Made by a program: the position numbers and the translations under genes
Notes under the pieces: generated by a model
The model's database searches: none
What the model saw: only the letters and a program-made list of their open reading frames with translations
What the model was told of the DNA's origin: nothing
Assembly (NCBI RefSeq): GCF_016702655.1
Contig: NZ_JADJDO010000009.1
Location: 186,001 to 250,000 of the forward strand
Origin: Ideonella sp.
GTDB lineage: Bacteria; Pseudomonadota; Gammaproteobacteria; Burkholderiales; Burkholderiaceae_C
DNA: 64,000 bases
Direction: 5' to 3'
Part shown: piece by piece, positions 35,883-44,851 of the stretch
Numbering within the stretch: the first letter of the stretch is position 1
Layout: every line of letters starts with the position of its first letter

Positions 35883-37141
35883 GCGTGTGTTGGTAGGACT
35901 GCAGCCGACGGATTGTCGGTCAGAGGCGCGCCCGGTTCCCCGAGCCCCGAAGATGGCGCCGCGAGCGCAGGATTCAAGCCGGCATCATCGGCGCTGGCGG
36001 CCATCGCCTCGGCGATCAAGCGCCGCAGATCGGCCAGACCCTCGCCACCGCTCGCACTGACGAAGACGCGCGGTGAGTGCACCCCGCCCTCGACCTCGAT
36101 CACGTCGCAGGCCACGCGCGGGCGCTGGTTGGCCTCGAGCAGGTCGGTCTTGTTGAAGACGAGGATCTGCGGCACGCGCTCGGCGCCGATCTCGCGCAAA
36201 ACGCGCTCGACCTCGGCGATCTGCTCGTCGCGCTGCGGGCTTGAGGCGTCGATCACGTGCAGCAGCAGGTCGGCGTCGGCGGCCTCCTGCAGCGTCGCCT
36301 CGAAGGCCTCGACGAGGCGGTGCGGCAGGTCGCGGATGAAGCCCACCGTGTCCGACAGGCTCACCGTGCGACCAACGCCCTCGATGAAGAGGTTGCGCGT
36401 CGTCGTGTCGAGGGTCGCGAACAACTGGTCGGCGGCATACGCGCGCGACCTGGTCAGCGCGTTGAACAAGGTCGACTTGCCGGCATTGGTGTAGCCGACG
36501 AGCGAGATGCGAAAGACCCCGCCGCGCTCGCGCGCTCGGCGCTGCGTGCCGCGCTGGCGCTTGACCTTCTCGAGGCGCGCCTTCACCGACTTGATGCGCG
36601 AGGCGATCATGCGCCGGTCGAGCTCGATCTGCGCCTCGCCCGGGCCGCCGCGCGTGCCGATGCCGCCGCGCTGGCGCTCGAGGTGGCTCCAGCGCCGCAC
36701 CAGCCGCGTCGAAAGGTATTGCAGGCGCGCGAGCTCGACCTGCAGCTTGCCCTCGTGGCTCTGCGCGCGCTCGCCGAAGATCTCGAGGATCAGCATCGTG
36801 CGATCCGCCACCGCGACGCCCAGGTGGCGTTCGAGGTTGCGCTGCTGGGCCGCCGACAGCGCCTGGTCGAACAGCACCGCCTCGGCTCCGTGTCCGAGCA
36901 CGAGCGCCTTGATCTCGTCGGCCTTGCCCGAGCCGACGAAGAGTGCCGGATCGGGCGCCTGGCGGCGGCACACGACGCGCTCGACGGCGCGGTCGCCCGC
37001 CGACTCGGCGAGCTGGGCGAGCTCGTCGAGGCTGGCGTCGAAGTGTCCCTTGCCGAAGTCGACGCCGACCAGGATCGCGCGCGCCGGCTCGCCGGGCTTG
37101 CCGGCCTGATCGTGCGGGCCCGCGTGCGGGCGCTGCGCCAC
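35879..37141 (-). CDS. hflX: GTPase HflX
   Basis: This 420-residue ribosome-associated GTPase splits stalled or stressed ribosomes. The N-terminal nucleotide-binding-like domain (AILVGVDFGKGHFDASLDEL, LFVGSGKADEIKALVLGHGA) is followed by RRMIASRIKSVKARLEKVKRQR and the G domain: G1 GYTNAGKSTLFNALT, G3 LSDTVGFIRDLP, G4 FNKTDLLE, G5 VSASGGEGL. It lies eight bases after hfq, as in E. coli, and overlaps hflK. Confidence 0.96.
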   Translation of the reverse strand: MAQRPHAGPHDQAGKPGEPARAILVGVDFGKGHFDASLDELAQLAESAGDRAVERVVCRRQAPDPALFVGSGKADEIKALVLGHGAEAVLFDQALSAAQQRNLERHLGVAVADRTMLILEIFGERAQSHEGKLQVELARLQYLSTRLVRRWSHLERQRGGIGTRGGPGEAQIELDRRMIASRIKSVKARLEKVKRQRGTQRRARERGGVFRISLVGYTNAGKSTLFNALTRSRAYAADQLFATLDTTTRNLFIEGVGRTVSLSDTVGFIRDLPHRLVEAFEATLQEAADADLLLHVIDASSPQRDEQIAEVERVLREIGAERVPQILVFNKTDLLEANQRPRVACDVIEVEGGVHSPRVFVSASGGEGLADLRRLIAEAMAASADDAGLNPALAAPSSGLGEPGAPLTDNPSAAVLPTHA

Positions 37142-37149
37142 GGCGGCTT

Positions 37150-37395
37150 TCAGCTCGCCTCGGGCGCTGGTTCACCCGCGTGGAAGTTGACGGCGCGCCC
37201 CGGCACGACGGTCGAAATGGCGTGCTTGTAGACCATCTGCGTCACGGTATTGCGCAGCAGTACCACGTACTGGTCGAAGGACTCGATCTGGCCCTGCAGC
37301 TTGATGCCGTTGACGAGGTAGATCGAGACCGGCACATGCTCCTTGCGCAGCAGGTTCAGAAAGGGATCCTGCAGGAGTTGACCTTTGTTGCTCAC
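37150..37395 (-). CDS. hfq: RNA chaperone Hfq
   Basis: The 81-residue Sm-like protein has the sequence of a standard Hfq core: GQLLQDPFLNLLRKEHVPVS, Sm1 LVNGIKLQGQIESFDQYVVLL and Sm2 VYKHAISTVVPGR. It forms hexamers that pair small RNAs with mRNAs. The GTG at 37395 is chosen as start since GGAG lies seven bases upstream and the family begins with MSNKGQ. The open frame runs far upstream without a stop, but that part is antisense shadow. The C-terminal tail (AVNFHAGEPAPEAS) is short. Confidence 0.97.
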   Translation of the reverse strand: MSNKGQLLQDPFLNLLRKEHVPVSIYLVNGIKLQGQIESFDQYVVLLRNTVTQMVYKHAISTVVPGRAVNFHAGEPAPEAS

Positions 37396-37490
37396 GATAT
37401 GCTCCGTGTTGAAAAGTTGACGACCGGGGACGTTAACACAGCACCGGCCGACAGCGCCCGGCAAGGGCTTGCCGGCGCCCGGCCGGCCGA

Positions 37491-38823
37491 TCAGTCGCGC
37501 TCGCGAAACGGGTTCTTGGACGACCGCATCTCGATCCGCAGTGGCGTGCCGACGAGCTTGAAGTGGGCCCGGAAGCGCCCTTCGAGGTAGCGCTTGTAGA
37601 CGTCGGTCACATGCTCGAGCGAGTTGCCGTGGATGACGATCAGCGGCGGCTTCATGCCGCCCTGGTGCGCATAGCGCAGCTTGGGCCGGAACGCACCCGC
37701 GCGCTTGGGTGCCTGGAAGGCCACCGCCTCCTGCAGCAGTCGCGTCAGCACCGGCGTCGGCATCTTCTTGACTGCCGAGGCATGGGCGTCGGCGATCGCC
37801 TTCCATACCGGTGCGAGGCCCTGGCGCTTCAGGCGCCGAGATCGTCGCCACCGGCGCGAACTTCAGGAACGCGAGGCGCTGCGCTATCGAGCGCTGCACC
37901 ATCTCGCGCTGATAGGCATCGACCGCGTCCCACTTGTTGACCGCGACCACGACCGCGCGCCCGCTGTCGAGGATGTAGCCCGCGATGTGCGCGTCCTGGT
38001 CGGTCACGCCCTGGGTCGCGTCGAGCAGCAGCAGCACCACATCGGCATCGGCGATCGCCTGCAGCGTCTTGACGACCGAGAACTTCTCGACCGCCTCGAA
38101 GACCTTGCCCTTGCGGCGCAGGCCGGCGGTGTCGATCAGCTCGAAGGCCTGGCCGTTGCGCTCGAAGGGCACGCTGATGGCGTCGCGCGTGGTGCCGGGC
38201 TGGTCGAAGGCGATCAGGCGCTCCTCGCCGAGCCAGGTGTTGATCAGCGTCGACTTGCCGACGTTGGGCCGCCCGGCGACGGCAAGGCGTATCGGCGCGC
38301 CTTCGGGCGTGGGTTCGGCTTGCTCGCCGGGCTCGAAGCCTTCGAGCACCGCATCGAGCAGGCTGCGGATGCCCTGCCCGTGCGCCGCCGACACCGGGTG
38401 CGGCTCGCCGATGCCGAGCTCGTGGAACTCCGCCAGATGCGGCGACTCGGCCATGCCCTCGGCCTTGTTGACGGCGAGGAACACCTTCTTGCTGACCGAG
38501 CGCAGGTAGCGCGCGATGTCCTGGTCCTGCCCCGACACGCCGGAACGGATGTCGACGACGAAGATCACCGCGTCCGCCTCGGCCACCGCCTGGCGCGTCT
38601 GGCGCGCCATCTCCTTGACGATGCCGGTCTGGCTGTCGGGCTCGAAGCCGCCGGTGTCGACGACGATGAACTCGCGCTCGCCGTGGCGGCCGTCGCCGTA
38701 GTGGCGGTCGCGCGTGAGGCCGGCGAAGTCGGCCACGATCGCATCGCGGCTCTTCGTCATGCGATTGAACAGCGTCGACTTGCCGACGTTCGGCCGGCCG
38801 ACGATGGCAATGACGGGTTTCAC
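37491..38823 (-). CDS. der: Ribosome biogenesis GTPase Der (EngA); one-base frameshift
   Basis: This tandem-GTPase protein is needed for 50S subunit assembly. The first G domain starts KPVIAIVGRPNVGKSTLFNRMT and the second IRLAVAGRPNVGKSTLINTWLG, with DTGGFEPDSQT and DTAGLRRKGK as G3 and VNKWDAVD as G4. The KH-like C-terminal domain (RPKLRYAHQGGMKPPLIVIHGNSLEHV to SKNPFRERD) is in another frame. An extra C in GCGCCTGAAGCGC near 37838 explains the break and, if removed, gives ISALKRQGLAPVWKAI. Der is essential in the bacteria where it has been tested, so this is almost surely a sequence error. The GTG start overlaps the bamB stop. Confidence 0.93.
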
Positions 38824-39971
38824 TCGGGGCGGAACGCGAACAGGCCGCCGTTGCGCGTCACGACGAGCAGCGTCTTGCCCGACAGCGCCGGCGGCGCGAC
38901 GATTGCGCTGCCGTCGGTCGCAAGGCGCAGCAACTGGCGCCCGTCCTCGCGCGCCAGGAAATGCAGGTTGCCCTGCGCGTCGCCGAAGATCGCGGTGCGG
39001 CCGACGACGAGCGGCGCGCTCAGCTCGCGGTAGAGCAGCTTGTCGTTGTTCCACGCCACGTCGCCGCTCGCGGCGCGCCAGGCGGTGATGCGGTCCGACC
39101 CGTCGGCGCCGACGATGAGCTCGGCGTCGCCACCCACGCCCTCGATGCCGCCGACGTTGCGCGACCAGACGAGCGCACCACGATCGGCGTTCACGCAGCC
39201 CACCGCGCTTTGGAAGGCGCGTACGCACACCGTCGGTCCGCCGATGCGCACCGCGGGGGCGAGCAGGTCGGCAAGACGCTCGACCTCGTTCGTGCCGCGC
39301 GGCGCGGCCACCGCGACCTCCCAGCGCAGCGAACCGCGCGTCGGGTCGATGCCGACCAGGCGTGCGCCCTGCCCGGCGAGCAGCGTGTCCTGATAGGCGG
39401 CGAGCACGCCGCCCTTGGCCAGCGTGAGCGGCTCGCCCGGGCGCTGCAGGGTCCAGAGCTTGCGGCCGTCCAGCGCATCGAAGGCATGCACGACGCGGTC
39501 GACGCCCATCACGAAGACGCGCTCGCCGGCCACGAGCGGCGCGGTCGCGACGCGCGAGGCGAGGCGCGCGCGCCAGACGAGGCGCCCGGCATCGAGCGTC
39601 ACGACTTCGTTGTCGCGCGTGACCACGGCCGCGAAGCGGCCATCGCTGCCCACGCCGGCCGACAGGCGCGCGCCGACGCTGCCGCGCCACAGTTCGGCCC
39701 CGGTATCGGCCTGCAGCGCGATCACCGTGCCGTCGGTGCCGGCTACGGTGAAGATGCCGCCGCTGGCAGCGGTCTGGTTGACGGCGACGAGCAGCGGGTA
39801 CTGCACGCTGTCGAGCTTGCTGCTCCAGACCTGGCGACCGCCGATCTGCGGCGTGACCGGCTCGAGCGGCCCGGGCTTGGGCTTGGGCGTGCCCGAACAG
39901 GCGACCAGCAGCAGCGCCGCGGCGAGCGCAGCACCGCCTCGCAGCCAGCGTAGCAGGCGCAGCGTCGTCAT
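38820..39971 (-). CDS. bamB: Outer membrane protein assembly factor BamB
   Basis: The 383-residue lipoprotein has a signal peptide ending in a lipobox, ALLLVACSG, then a beta-propeller made of PQQ-like repeats such as GTVIALQADTGAELWRGSVG, RVVHAFDALDGRKLWTLQRPG and GRTAIFGDAQGNLHFLAREDG. It binds BamA in the periplasm and assists outer-membrane protein folding. It follows yfgM with a four-base overlap and precedes der with another, a conserved order. Confidence 0.95.
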   Translation of the reverse strand: MTTLRLLRWLRGGAALAAALLLVACSGTPKPKPGPLEPVTPQIGGRQVWSSKLDSVQYPLLVAVNQTAASGGIFTVAGTDGTVIALQADTGAELWRGSVGARLSAGVGSDGRFAAVVTRDNEVVTLDAGRLVWRARLASRVATAPLVAGERVFVMGVDRVVHAFDALDGRKLWTLQRPGEPLTLAKGGVLAAYQDTLLAGQGARLVGIDPTRGSLRWEVAVAAPRGTNEVERLADLLAPAVRIGGPTVCVRAFQSAVGCVNADRGALVWSRNVGGIEGVGGDAELIVGADGSDRITAWRAASGDVAWNNDKLLYRELSAPLVVGRTAIFGDAQGNLHFLAREDGRQLLRLATDGSAIVAPPALSGKTLLVVTRNGGLFAFRPE

Positions 39972-40648
39972 TGGCCGGCCGCTGCCGATGCCGCCGGCGA
40001 CGCCGGCTCGGGTGCCGCGCCGAGCGCGGTGAGCTTGGCATCGATCAGGCGCCGGTACTCGACGCGCGCGTCCATGCCCTTCCAGGCGCTGGCATAAGCA
40101 GCCCTGGCCTCGTCCTTCTTGCCCTGGGCGAGCAGGATGTCGCCCCGCCGGTCGGCGACCAGGGCCTCGAACTCCTTGGCCGTCGCGGCGTCGAGCTGCT
40201 TCAGGGCCTCGTCGAACTTCTTCTCGTCGAGCAGCGCGCCCGCCAAGCGCAGGCGGGCGACGGTCTGGATCTCGGCCTCACCGGCGTTCTCGGCAACCCA
40301 GGCGAGCGTCGCGCGGGCGTTGTCGATCTGGCCCTTGTCGAACTGCGTGCGCGCGGCGAGCAGCGCGCCCTGGGCCGTGAAGGCGGTGCGCGGGAAGCGT
40401 TCGCGCATGTCGGCGAAGACGCGCCCGGCCTTGTCGGCGTCGCCCGCCTGCGCGGCGCGGTCGAGCTCGTCGTACATCGCTCCCGCCTTGACGGCCTGGT
40501 CGCGCTGCCACCAGTTCCAGCCGTTCCACGCTGCATAGGCGCCCAGCACGGCGATCAACACCCAGGTGATCAGGTTGCCGTACTGCTTCCAGAAGGATTT
40601 CAGCTGGTCGAGCTGCTCCTGTTCTTCGAGGTCGAGGTGGGTCGCCAT
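39968..40648 (-). CDS. yfgM: YfgM family tetratricopeptide protein (SecYEG-associated)
   Basis: The 226-residue protein has an N-terminal cytoplasmic stretch (LDLEEQEQLDQLKSFWKQYG), one membrane helix (LITWVLIAVLGAYAAWNGWNWW) and a periplasmic TPR-like region (AGRVFADMRERFPRTAFTAQGALLAARTQFDKG, LRLAGALLDEKKFDEALKQLD). E. coli YfgM binds the translocon and PpiD and helps secreted proteins fold. The place between hisS and bamB is conserved. Confidence 0.92.
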   Translation of the reverse strand: MATHLDLEEQEQLDQLKSFWKQYGNLITWVLIAVLGAYAAWNGWNWWQRDQAVKAGAMYDELDRAAQAGDADKAGRVFADMRERFPRTAFTAQGALLAARTQFDKGQIDNARATLAWVAENAGEAEIQTVARLRLAGALLDEKKFDEALKQLDAATAKEFEALVADRRGDILLAQGKKDEARAAYASAWKGMDARVEYRRLIDAKLTALGAAPEPASPAASAAAGQ

Positions 40649-40678
40649 GAGAGGGGTCGTGCGCGGACAAAGGCGAGA

Positions 40679-41980
40679 TTATGCGTCGCGCAGGCTTGCC
40701 GCCCAGCCGGCCAGCTGCGCGAGAAGCAGGCTGCGCTGCGGCTGCGCCGGGTCGCGCAGCGCCTTGAGCGAGACCTCGCCGCGCGCCAACTCGTCGGCGC
40801 CGAAGACGAGCGCGAAGCGCGCACCGCTCGCATCGGCGCGCTTGAACTGCGCCTTCATGCTGTGCCCGCCGGCGTGCATCAGCACCTTGACGCCCGCAGC
40901 GCGCAGGGTCTCGATAGCCACCATCGCCGGCGCCAGCGGCGCGGCCTCGGGCAGCACGGCATAGGCATCGGGCAGCTCGGACGGCGCCTCGACGCCCACC
41001 TCTGCGAGCAGCATCAGCAGCCGCTCCAGGCCCATGCCGAAGCCCACCGCCGGCGCCGGCTTGCCGCCGAGCTGCTCGATCAGCCCGTCGTAGCGGCCAC
41101 CGCCGCAGACCGTTCCCTGCGCGCCCAGGCGCTCGGTGACCCACTCGAACACGGTCAGGTTGTAGTAGTCCATGCCGCGCACCAGGCGCGGATTGATGCG
41201 GTAGGCGAGGCCCGCCGCGTCGAGCACGTCGCGCACGGCCTGCAGGTGGGCGAGCGACGCTGCGCCGAGGAAGTCGATCAGCTGCGGTGCCGCCTCCACC
41301 AGCGGCTGCATGGCCGGGTTCTTGGTGTCGAGAATGCGCAGCGGATTGGCGTGCAGGCGGCGCTGCGCATCCTCGTCGAGGCGGTCGGCATGCGCCTCGA
41401 AGTGCGCCACCAGCGCCACCCGGTGCGCGCGTCGCTCGTCGGGCTGGCCGAGGCTGTTGAGCTCGAGCCGGATGTCGCGCCCTTCGACCAGGCCGAGTTC
41501 GCGCCACAGCGCGCGGCACATCAGGATCAGCTCGGCGTCGACGTCCGGTCCGGCAAAGCCGAGCGCCTCGGCGCCGAACTGGTGGAACTGCCGGTAGCGG
41601 CCCTTTTGCGGCCGTTCGTGGCGAAACTGCGCGCCGATATACCAGAGCCGCTTGCCACCGTCGTGGAGCAGGTTGTGCTCGGCGACGGCGCGCACGACGC
41701 CGGCAGTGTTCTCCGGGCGCAGCGTCAGCGCGTCGCCGTTCATCGCATCGACGAAGGAGTACATCTCCTTCTCGACGATGTCGGTCACCTCGCCCAGGCC
41801 GCGCACGAACAGCGCCGTCGGCTCGACGAGCGGGGTGCGGATGTTGGCGTAGCCGTAGCGCGCCATCAGCGCGCGCAGACGGCCCTCGAGCCATTCCCAG
41901 CGCGCCGAGTCGGGCGGCAGGATGTCGTTCATGCCCTTGACGGCCTGCAACGGGGCGGGTTTGGCGAGAGGGGCGACCAT
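40679..41980 (-). CDS. hisS: Histidine--tRNA ligase
   Basis: This 433-residue class II aminoacyl-tRNA synthetase has LQAVKGMNDILPPDSARWEWLE at the N-terminus, motif 2 around FRHERPQKGRYRQFHQFGAEALG, the histidine-specific VRGMDYYNLTVFEWV and GGGRYDGLIEQLGGKPAPAVGFGMGLERL. The anticodon-binding domain ends the protein (LRAAGVKVLMHAGGHSMKAQFKRA). It is followed 30 bases later by yfgM. Confidence 0.97.
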   Translation of the reverse strand: MVAPLAKPAPLQAVKGMNDILPPDSARWEWLEGRLRALMARYGYANIRTPLVEPTALFVRGLGEVTDIVEKEMYSFVDAMNGDALTLRPENTAGVVRAVAEHNLLHDGGKRLWYIGAQFRHERPQKGRYRQFHQFGAEALGFAGPDVDAELILMCRALWRELGLVEGRDIRLELNSLGQPDERRAHRVALVAHFEAHADRLDEDAQRRLHANPLRILDTKNPAMQPLVEAAPQLIDFLGAASLAHLQAVRDVLDAAGLAYRINPRLVRGMDYYNLTVFEWVTERLGAQGTVCGGGRYDGLIEQLGGKPAPAVGFGMGLERLLMLLAEVGVEAPSELPDAYAVLPEAAPLAPAMVAIETLRAAGVKVLMHAGGHSMKAQFKRADASGARFALVFGADELARGEVSLKALRDPAQPQRSLLLAQLAGWAASLRDA

Positions 41981-42086
41981 GGCGTGGGGCTAGTCGTGGC
42001 GAAACGCCGATTATTCAACGTCGGCGCCGCGACACCGCCGCTCGCGGCGCGCACCGCGCCGGCGCAGGGCCGCGTCGGCGCCCGCG

Positions 42087-42602
42087 TCAGGCGAGGGGGG
42101 GGTCGATGAACTGGGCCGCGAAACGCGCCGCGGCCGCACCGCCACGCGCCGTCTGCAGCACGCTGCGGCCGAGTTCGAGCACCGGGCGCAGCTCGGCCCA
42201 GGTGCGCGTCTTCTCGATGCGCAGCGCCAGTTCCTCGGCGACGGGGCCGAGGTTGTCGGTCAGGTGGCGCACCGCGAGGCGACGCCGGTCGGCAAGCGCT
42301 GCGGCGCTGGCTGCCGGTGACGCGCCCGCCGCCGGCGCGGCCGGCGCGACGGGCAAGGACATGTGGGGCGGCACGGGCGCAGCGGCAGGCGGCGCCATCG
42401 ACGCCACGACCTCGATGTAGCCGCCTTCGAGCAGCGCGAGCAGCGTCGCATCGGCCTCGAGCTGGATCAGCGCGCGCAGGTCGGCGTCAGTGCGCCGGCC
42501 GTCGACGAGGATCAACGCGGTGCGCAGGCGCGGACCGAGCCGGTTGGCCCGGGTCTCGATCTCATGCTGGCCCTTGGTGCTCTTGCGGTAGACCGTGGTC
42601 AT
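42087..42602 (-). CDS. Hypothetical protein between ispG and hisS
   Basis: The 171-residue product starts MTTVYRKSTKGQHEIETRAN and continues LGPRLRTALILVDGRRTDADLRALI, a pattern seen in short bacterial regulatory or winged-helix-like proteins of Burkholderiales. A Pro/Ala linker (about residues 68-100) separates it from a helical C-terminal part (RHLTDNLGPVAEELALRIEKTRTWAELRPVLELGRSVLQ). No catalytic motif, signal peptide or membrane helix is seen. It is in the operon strand but 110 bases from ispG and 106 from hisS. Function unknown. Confidence 0.75.
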   Translation of the reverse strand: MTTVYRKSTKGQHEIETRANRLGPRLRTALILVDGRRTDADLRALIQLEADATLLALLEGGYIEVVASMAPPAAAPVPPHMSLPVAPAAPAAGASPAASAAALADRRRLAVRHLTDNLGPVAEELALRIEKTRTWAELRPVLELGRSVLQTARGGAAAARFAAQFIDPPLA

Positions 42603-42712
42603 CGTCGGCAGCTGCCGTCAGTTCGCATCGTGTAGCTTATCGGCGCAATGCCGGCTGACCTGCAACGACGGGCGCCGCGCACGTGCACTCTGCACGGCGC
42701 AGGCCGCCCTGC

Positions 42713-43981
42713 TCAGGGTCGAATCTCACGCTCGCTGCCGAAACGGCGCTCGATGTAGGCCTCGACGATGCCCTGGAACTCGGTCGCGATGCCTGCGCCG
42801 CGCAGCGTCAGGGCCTTTTCGCCATCGATGAAGACCGGCGCCGCCGGCGCTTCGCCGGTGCCCGGCAGGCTGATGCCGATGTCGGCATGCTTGCTCTCGC
42901 CCGGGCCGTTGACGATGCAGCCCATCACCGCGACCTTCAACTTCTCGACGCCGGGGTAGCGCGCGGCCCAGACCGGCATTTGCGCGCGCAGGAAGTCGTC
43001 GATCTGCTTGGCGAGTTCCTGGAAGGTGGTGCTCGTGGTGCGCCCGCAGCCGGGGCAGGCGGTGACGCTCGGGTTGAACGCGCGCAGCCCGAGCGCCTGC
43101 AGGATCTCGCGTGCGATCACCACCTCTTGGGTGCGCGCTTCGCCCGGCTGCGGTGTCAGCGAGACGCGGATCGTGTCGCCGATGCCCTCCTGCAGCAGCA
43201 GCGCCAGCGCGGCGGTCGATGCGACCGTGCCCTTGGTGCCCATGCCGGCCTCGGTGAGGCCGAGGTGCAGCGCGTAATCGCAGCGCCGTGCCAGCGCGCG
43301 ATACACGCTCACCAGATCCTGCACGCCCGACATCTTGCACGACAACACGATTGCGTCGGCCGGCAGCCCGATTTCCTGCGCGAAACGTGCCGATTCGAGC
43401 GCCGAGGCGACGATGGCCTGGACCATGATCTGCTGCGGCGGATGCGGTTCGGCGCGCCGCCCGTTGGCGTCCATCATCTGCGCGAGCAGTTCCTGGTCGA
43501 GGCTGCCCCAGTTGACGCCGATGCGCACCACCTTGTTCAAACGTGCGGCGATCTCGATCATCTGGCCGAACTGGCGGTCGCGCTTGTCGCCCTTGCCGAC
43601 GTTGCCGGGATTGATGCGGTACTTGGACAGCGCCTCCGCGCAGGCCGGGTGGTCGGCGAGCAGGCGGTGGCCGTTGTAGTGGAAGTCGCCGATCAGCGGC
43701 ACATGGACGCCCATGCGGTCGAGCTGCGCGCGGATGGCAGGCACTGCCGCCGCGGCCTCGGGCGTGTTGACGGTGATGCGCACCAGCTCCGAACCCGCCT
43801 GCGCGAGCTCCCTGACCTGGATCGCGGTGCCGATCGCGTCCACCGTGTCGGTATTCGTCATCGCCTGCACGCGCACCGGCGCGCCGCCGCCGATCGTGAC
43901 CACATGATCGCCCCACGCTACCCGAGCCTGGCGCGTGTGGCGCTGCGCAGGCGCCGCCAGCGGGATGTAGTCGTCGTCCAT
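42713..43981 (-). CDS. ispG: 4-hydroxy-3-methylbut-2-en-1-yl diphosphate synthase (IspG)
   Basis: This 422-residue iron-sulfur enzyme makes HMBPP in the MEP isoprenoid pathway. It begins with the TIM-barrel part VQAMTNTDTVDAIGTAIQVRELAQAG and ends with the 4Fe-4S domain, whose cysteines are in TACPGCGRTTSTTF and AVMGCIVNGPGESKHADIG. The middle NWGSLDQELLAQMMDANG is typical. It follows rodZ by nine bases. Confidence 0.97.
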   Translation of the reverse strand: MDDDYIPLAAPAQRHTRQARVAWGDHVVTIGGGAPVRVQAMTNTDTVDAIGTAIQVRELAQAGSELVRITVNTPEAAAAVPAIRAQLDRMGVHVPLIGDFHYNGHRLLADHPACAEALSKYRINPGNVGKGDKRDRQFGQMIEIAARLNKVVRIGVNWGSLDQELLAQMMDANGRRAEPHPPQQIMVQAIVASALESARFAQEIGLPADAIVLSCKMSGVQDLVSVYRALARRCDYALHLGLTEAGMGTKGTVASTAALALLLQEGIGDTIRVSLTPQPGEARTQEVVIAREILQALGLRAFNPSVTACPGCGRTTSTTFQELAKQIDDFLRAQMPVWAARYPGVEKLKVAVMGCIVNGPGESKHADIGISLPGTGEAPAAPVFIDGEKALTLRGAGIATEFQGIVEAYIERRFGSEREIRP

Positions 43982-43990
43982 CGCGCGCCG

Positions 43991-44851
43991 CTACCTGAGC
44001 TCGAGGCGCGCCACGTTGTCGCGCGTCGCGGCGGCCAGATCGACGCCCTGGCCGCGGTACTTGAGCTGCGTCGCCGCCGCGTTGCCGATCTTGACGCGAA
44101 ACGGCGGCGTGCCGTCGAGTCCGACTACCTCGCCCGGCTGCAGCGAACGCTGCAGCAGCGCCGCACCGCCGGCGTCGATCACCTCGACCCAGGACTCGCC
44201 CGACGCACGCAGTTCGAGCACGCTGCCCAGGTCGGCAGGCGCGCTCGCCGGCCCCGAAGCGGCGGGCGCGAAGGCGGGCACCACGACTTCGGTCACAGTG
44301 GTCGCTTGGCTCGCCGCGGCCTCCAGCGCCGGAGCGCTGGCGGGAGCGCTGGCGGGCGTGTCTGCCGGCGCTACCGCGGGCGCCGACGCAGCCGGCTCGG
44401 CTCCGCCCTGCGGCGCGAACCACCCCTGCGGCGCCAGCACAAGCCCCACCGCGGCCAGCAGCACCAGCAGCGGGAGCCAGAGTGCGGGGCGCTTGAGCGC
44501 AGCCGCCAGTTCCGGCAGTTCGCTTCGCCCCGGACGATCGCGAAAGGTCTGGTTCAAGCCCTGGTGGACCCGGTCCAGGCCATGGTTCCCGACTTCGGGC
44601 AACAGCGCGAGCACCGGCGCCGAATCGATCTTCAGGCTGCGGCAGACCGTCTTGGCCAGTGCGCGGGTGAAGGTCATGTCGGGCAACTCGTCGTAGCGGT
44701 CGCCTTCCAGCGATTCGAGCTTGCGCTGCGTAACCTTGATCGACGCCGCCAGCGCCGCGATGTGCAGGCCCTGCGCCTGACGCGCAGCGCGCAGCAGCGC
44801 GCCGGCGGTCTGGGCCGGGGCGGACGGCGCTGCGGACGAAGCTTCAGTCAC
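43991..44851 (-). CDS. rodZ: RodZ-like helix-turn-helix membrane protein
   Basis: The 286-residue protein has a cytoplasmic HTH domain (GALLRAARQAQGLHIAALAASIKVTQRKLESLEGDRYDELPD), a single membrane helix (ALWLPLLVLLAAVGLVLAPQGW), a long Ala/Pro-rich periplasmic linker and a C-terminal DUF4115 domain (ASGESWVEVIDAGGAALLQRSLQPGE). RodZ links MreB to the elongation machinery and sets rod shape. The GTG at 44851 overlaps the pilW gene by eight bases, showing coupled translation. Confidence 0.88.
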   Translation of the reverse strand: MTEASSAAPSAPAQTAGALLRAARQAQGLHIAALAASIKVTQRKLESLEGDRYDELPDMTFTRALAKTVCRSLKIDSAPVLALLPEVGNHGLDRVHQGLNQTFRDRPGRSELPELAAALKRPALWLPLLVLLAAVGLVLAPQGWFAPQGGAEPAASAPAVAPADTPASAPASAPALEAAASQATTVTEVVVPAFAPAASGPASAPADLGSVLELRASGESWVEVIDAGGAALLQRSLQPGEVVGLDGTPPFRVKIGNAAATQLKYRGQGVDLAAATRDNVARLELR

